From contig CAZBBB010000078.1 in NCBI GenBank assembly GCA_964490005.1, positions 1 through 15,674 on the forward strand: DNA of 15,674 nucleotides, read 5' to 3'. Below the pieces are notes generated by a model that saw nothing but the letters and a program-made list of their open reading frames with translations, had not been told where the DNA came from and searched no databases. The DNA is from CAZBBB01 sp964490005 (GTDB taxonomy: Bacteria; Planctomycetota; B15-G4). The position numbers and the translations under genes are program-made. Below are positions 13,311-15,674 of the stretch, one piece after another (the stretch's first letter is position 1; every line of letters starts with the position of its first letter).

Positions 13311-15438
13311 CGAGGCTCAGCACCAGGCTGCGGCCCGGCTCGTTCACGCCCGAGCCGTGAATGCGGTAGTTCTCGTCGAGCAGGTTCTCGAGCGCGACGG
13401 TGAGCGTCGTCGTCGGCGACAGGGCGCGCCCTGCGCGCAGGCCCAGCACGCCGTAGCTCGGCGTGCCGCCGGGCGGGATGCGCTGCAGATCGGTCTGGTC
13501 CTTGAGCGAGAGCTTGTCGGCCTTGGCGGCGATGAGCGTGTCGGCCTGCCACCACCACGCGCAGTCGGCGGGCCGCCACGTCGCGCCGAGCACCAGCGTG
13601 AGCGGCAGCGTGCGGTCGAAGGGTTCGCTGACCTCGTTGCCGGCCGGGTCGAACTGGTCGACGAGCCCGTCGTTCCAGGTGGCCGAGGCGAAGGCCGTGA
13701 CCTCGCGCGAGGCCTCCCATGCGGCGCGCGCCTCGACGCCGTAGAGCCGGCCGTCGCCGACGTTGCTCTTGACCAGCACCGGCAGGCCGCCGAGGAACTG
13801 CCCGGTCGGCGAGCGCACGATCATGTCGCGCACCCAGGTGTGGAACAGCACCAGCTCGCCGTTCCACGCGTCGCGCTCGAGCTTGGCGCCCACCTCGAAC
13901 TGCAGGTAGTGCTCGGGGTCGAGGTCGGGCGTCGGGCTCTCGATGCCGCTGTCGGTGAGTTCGGAGGTCAGGTCGGACAGGTTGGGCGCGCGGAAACCCT
14001 GCGCCAGGCCGGCGAACACGTTGAGGCCCTCGCCGAGCCGGCGCAGCACGCGCGTGCTGCCGGTCAGCGCCTGCCAGTGCTCGTCGACGGCGAGGATGTT
14101 GCCGGGCGTGGCGGGGTCGGCGCCCGGGACATTGGGGTTGTCGACGCGCTCGGCGCGCGCCGAGGCGCGGCTCCAGCGCAGGCCCAGCGTCGTCTCCCAG
14201 GGGCCGGACACGAGCTCGTCCTGCACGAACAGGCCGAGCGTGTCGTAGCTGGCGTCGTCGCCGACCGGGCCCTGGATGTTCGCGAGCGTGAGCGTGCCGT
14301 TCGTGGAGTCGTTGCGGAAGCTGTCGACGCTGTCGTGGTAGCCCTCCACGCCCCAGGTGAGCAGCCCGCCCCCGGTGTCCGACTCGAACTCGATCTGCAG
14401 GCCCGTCGTGGCGACGTCGAAGCCCGACTCGTCGTACTTGCCGCCGGTGCGCAGGCGCTGCTGCAGCTCCTGCTGGCGCTGCCAGCTCAGCGTGACGCGG
14501 CCCTCGTCGTAGAGCCCGCCGTCGTGGTCCCAGGTGAGCCGGCCGTAGACCAGGTCGCGCTGCTGGTCGAGGTCGCGGAACAGCTCCGTGCCCGGCGCGG
14601 TGCCCTCGAAGGGGATGGCGTCGATCGTGGTGTGCGTGCGCGGCACGTTGTCCTGGCGGACCCGCTGCGCGACGAAGGTGAGCTGCGCGCCGTCGCCCTG
14701 CGGCAGGTCGAGCCGCGCGTCGAAGTCCTGCTCGTCGAAGGAGGTGCCGGGCTGGTTGCCGGTGCCGTCGCCCGCGCGGATGTCGCCGTAGTCCTTGTCG
14801 CTGATGCCGCCCTTGAGCGCGTAGACGCCGGTCTGCCCCGTCTCGAACTCGACGCGGTTGAACAGCGCGCGCTCCGCCGAGGACCAGCGCATGACCCAGC
14901 GCCCGGCCCAGTCGTCGAGCACCTCCGACTTGGCGGTGATGGCGTTGACCGCGCCGCCGATCGCGTCGCTGCCCCACAGCGAGGACGAGGGCCCGCGCAG
15001 CAGCTCGACGTGGTCGATGGAGTAGGCGTCGACGGTCGAGAGGTACTGGTTGGGCCCCTCGCGGAAGACCGAGTTGTTGAGCCGGATGCCGTCGATCATC
15101 AGCAGCGTGCGGAAGCCCGTGAAGCCGCGGATGAAGGGCGAGGACTGGCCGGGCCCGGTCTTCTGCAGCAGCACGCCCGGCTCGCGCAGCAGCGCGTCGG
15201 GCAGGCTGCGCGCGCCCGGGCCGCTGCGCAGCTCGGTCTCGTCGATGACGGAGATCGACTGCGGCACGTCGAGCAGCTCGCTCTCGTGGCGGGTGGCCGT
15301 GACGACGGTCTCGGGCGCGCGCGGCGGGTCCGGTTCAGCTCCGGGCCCGACCTCCTGGGCCGAGGCCGCCCCCGCGAGCACGAGGTGCGCGGCGAGCAGG
15401 GCGGAGGGGCGGAGGGCGCGACGCATGCGGAGATCCAT
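13297..15438 (-). CDS. TonB-dependent outer-membrane receptor
   Basis: A 713-residue TonB-dependent receptor for uptake of a scarce ligand across the outer membrane. The signal peptide is residues 1-27 (ALLAAHLVLAGAASA). The TonB box ETVVTATR is at 43-50. The plug domain (about 55-170) includes FIRGFTGFRTLLMIDGIRLN, SIDHVELLRGP and SLWGSDAIGGAVNA. The 22-strand barrel follows and ends in the terminal aromatic LSLDVRF expected for outer-membrane insertion. Plug wording resembles haem/haemoglobin and CirA-type receptors. A FRAP motif (GFRAPNLSDL) is present near residue 480, followed by TPDLDPE in place of NPNL, but no His lies between them. The substrate therefore cannot be named. The start could also be the second ATG (15426). 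The stop overlaps tonB by 14 nt, so the pair is probably one unit. Confidence 0.95.
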   Translation of the reverse strand: MDLRMRRALRPSALLAAHLVLAGAASAQEVGPGAEPDPPRAPETVVTATRHESELLDVPQSISVIDETELRSGPGARSLPDALLREPGVLLQKTGPGQSSPFIRGFTGFRTLLMIDGIRLNNSVFREGPNQYLSTVDAYSIDHVELLRGPSSSLWGSDAIGGAVNAITAKSEVLDDWAGRWVMRWSSAERALFNRVEFETGQTGVYALKGGISDKDYGDIRAGDGTGNQPGTSFDEQDFDARLDLPQGDGAQLTFVAQRVRQDNVPRTHTTIDAIPFEGTAPGTELFRDLDQQRDLVYGRLTWDHDGGLYDEGRVTLSWQRQQELQQRLRTGGKYDESGFDVATTGLQIEFESDTGGGLLTWGVEGYHDSVDSFRNDSTNGTLTLANIQGPVGDDASYDTLGLFVQDELVSGPWETTLGLRWSRASARAERVDNPNVPGADPATPGNILAVDEHWQALTGSTRVLRRLGEGLNVFAGLAQGFRAPNLSDLTSELTDSGIESPTPDLDPEHYLQFEVGAKLERDAWNGELVLFHTWVRDMIVRSPTGQFLGGLPVLVKSNVGDGRLYGVEARAAWEASREVTAFASATWNDGLVDQFDPAGNEVSEPFDRTLPLTLVLGATWRPADCAWWWQADTLIAAKADKLSLKDQTDLQRIPPGGTPSYGVLGLRAGRALSPTTTLTVALENLLDENYRIHGSGVNEPGRSLVLSLDVRF

Positions 15439-15456
15439 GGACCGTGAAGGTCATGG
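15435..15456. promoter_or_regulatory. Inverted repeat covering the TonB-dependent receptor start codon
   Basis: On the minus strand, CCATGACC is followed by a 5-nt loop (TTCAC) and GGTC-C-ATGG. This is an 8-bp stem with one bulged base. It contains the first possible ATG (15436-15438) and ends 8 nt before the second in-frame ATG (15424-15426). It may be an RNA hairpin limiting ribosome access, or a regulator site. The 59-bp gap to the upstream gene (15439-15497) holds nothing else clear. Confidence 0.4.
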
Positions 15457-15497
15457 AAGCGCAGCGCGCGTCGCTTCGGTTCATTGCAGGAGTCGCG

Positions 15498-15674
15498 TCA
15501 GCGCTCGGCGAGCACGGCCAGCGAGGCCATCGCGACGGCGCCCAGGCCCGCCGAGCCCGTCGCGGGGCGCGAGCGGGCGGCCATCGCCGCCAGGTCCGGC
15601 GCCGGCCCCGCGAGCGCGGGCAGGGCGGCCGGCTCGTCGGCGCGACCGCTCGGCGCCACCCAGGCCAGCTCGGC
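15498..15674 (-). CDS. C-terminal end of an unknown protein (partial)
   Basis: A frame open from the window edge gives 58 residues before a TGA. It begins AELAWVAPSGRADEPAALPA and ends SAGLGAVAMASLAVLAER. The third codon positions are almost all G or C, as in the neighbouring genes. The end is mildly hydrophobic. The stop lies 59 nt upstream of the TonB-dependent receptor start on the same strand, so it may belong to the same operon. There is too little sequence to name a family, and a chance open frame is possible at this GC content. Confidence 0.5.
   Translation of the reverse strand, partial: AELAWVAPSGRADEPAALPALAGPAPDLAAMAARSRPATGSAGLGAVAMASLAVLAER

Noticed and set aside
13297..15438. 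Naming the receptor a haem or haemoglobin receptor
   Set aside because: Plug wording and a FRAP motif fit, but the histidine between FRAP and NPNL is absent and no haem-handling genes are nearby, so only the general class is claimed.
12766..15447. Plus-strand open frame of nearly 900 codons opposite tonB and the receptor
   Set aside because: It spans two well-supported minus-strand genes and gives a low-complexity product with no recognisable domain; it is a composition shadow.
1..15674. CRISPR array, insertion sequence, tRNA or rRNA gene, integrase or attachment site
   Set aside because: No regularly spaced direct repeats, transposase or integrase motifs, or tRNA-like segments were seen on either strand, and base composition looks even throughout.

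Overview
The window is very GC-rich (roughly 70% by eye; not computed) and gene-dense. It looks like a chromosomal piece of a diderm bacterium. A TonB protein and an outer-membrane TonB-dependent receptor imply an outer membrane. A large secreted FG-GAP/thrombospondin-3 protein ends in a domain closing with a 'QALVVD...G.A.SNA..L.F' pattern, which I associate from memory with secreted proteins of Planctomycetota. Planctomycetota is therefore my best guess, by inference only. I see no mobile element, CRISPR array, tRNA or rRNA, and no gap between genes exceeds about 200 bp.

Layout. (1) Positions 1-2636, plus strand: mutS, missing only its first few codons at the window edge. (2) Positions 9300 down to 2614, minus strand: seven codirectional genes. 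In transcription order these are a small secreted eight-cysteine protein, a membrane-anchored HEAT-like protein, an M19 dipeptidase, an RlmI-type rRNA methyltransferase, a DUF2238/YjdF-type membrane protein, a small unknown ORF, and a secreted beta-propeller-like protein. The dipeptidase, methyltransferase and DUF2238 genes are joined by 4-nt ATGA overlaps, as are the last two genes, so translational coupling is likely. The last gene runs 23 nt into the 3' end of mutS. (3) Positions 9301-9498: a divergent control region with a perfect 9-bp inverted repeat. (4) Positions 9499-9909, plus strand: a DUF2203 protein. (5) Positions 15674 down to 9934, minus strand: the C-terminal end of an unknown protein, a TonB-dependent receptor, a TonB gene overlapping it by 14 nt, and an 820-residue secreted protein.

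Functionally the window mixes housekeeping (mismatch repair, 23S rRNA methylation, dipeptide hydrolysis) with envelope functions (receptor-TonB uptake pair, several exported proteins of unknown role). The most unusual item is the 820-residue secreted protein. Seven FG-GAP-type calcium-loop repeats, enough for one complete seven-bladed propeller, appear to sit inside a LamG/jelly-roll domain whose two halves lie about 400 residues apart. Other points of interest are the symmetric cysteine spacing of the small secreted protein with a hairpin in its leader, and an inverted repeat that covers the start codon of the TonB-dependent receptor.
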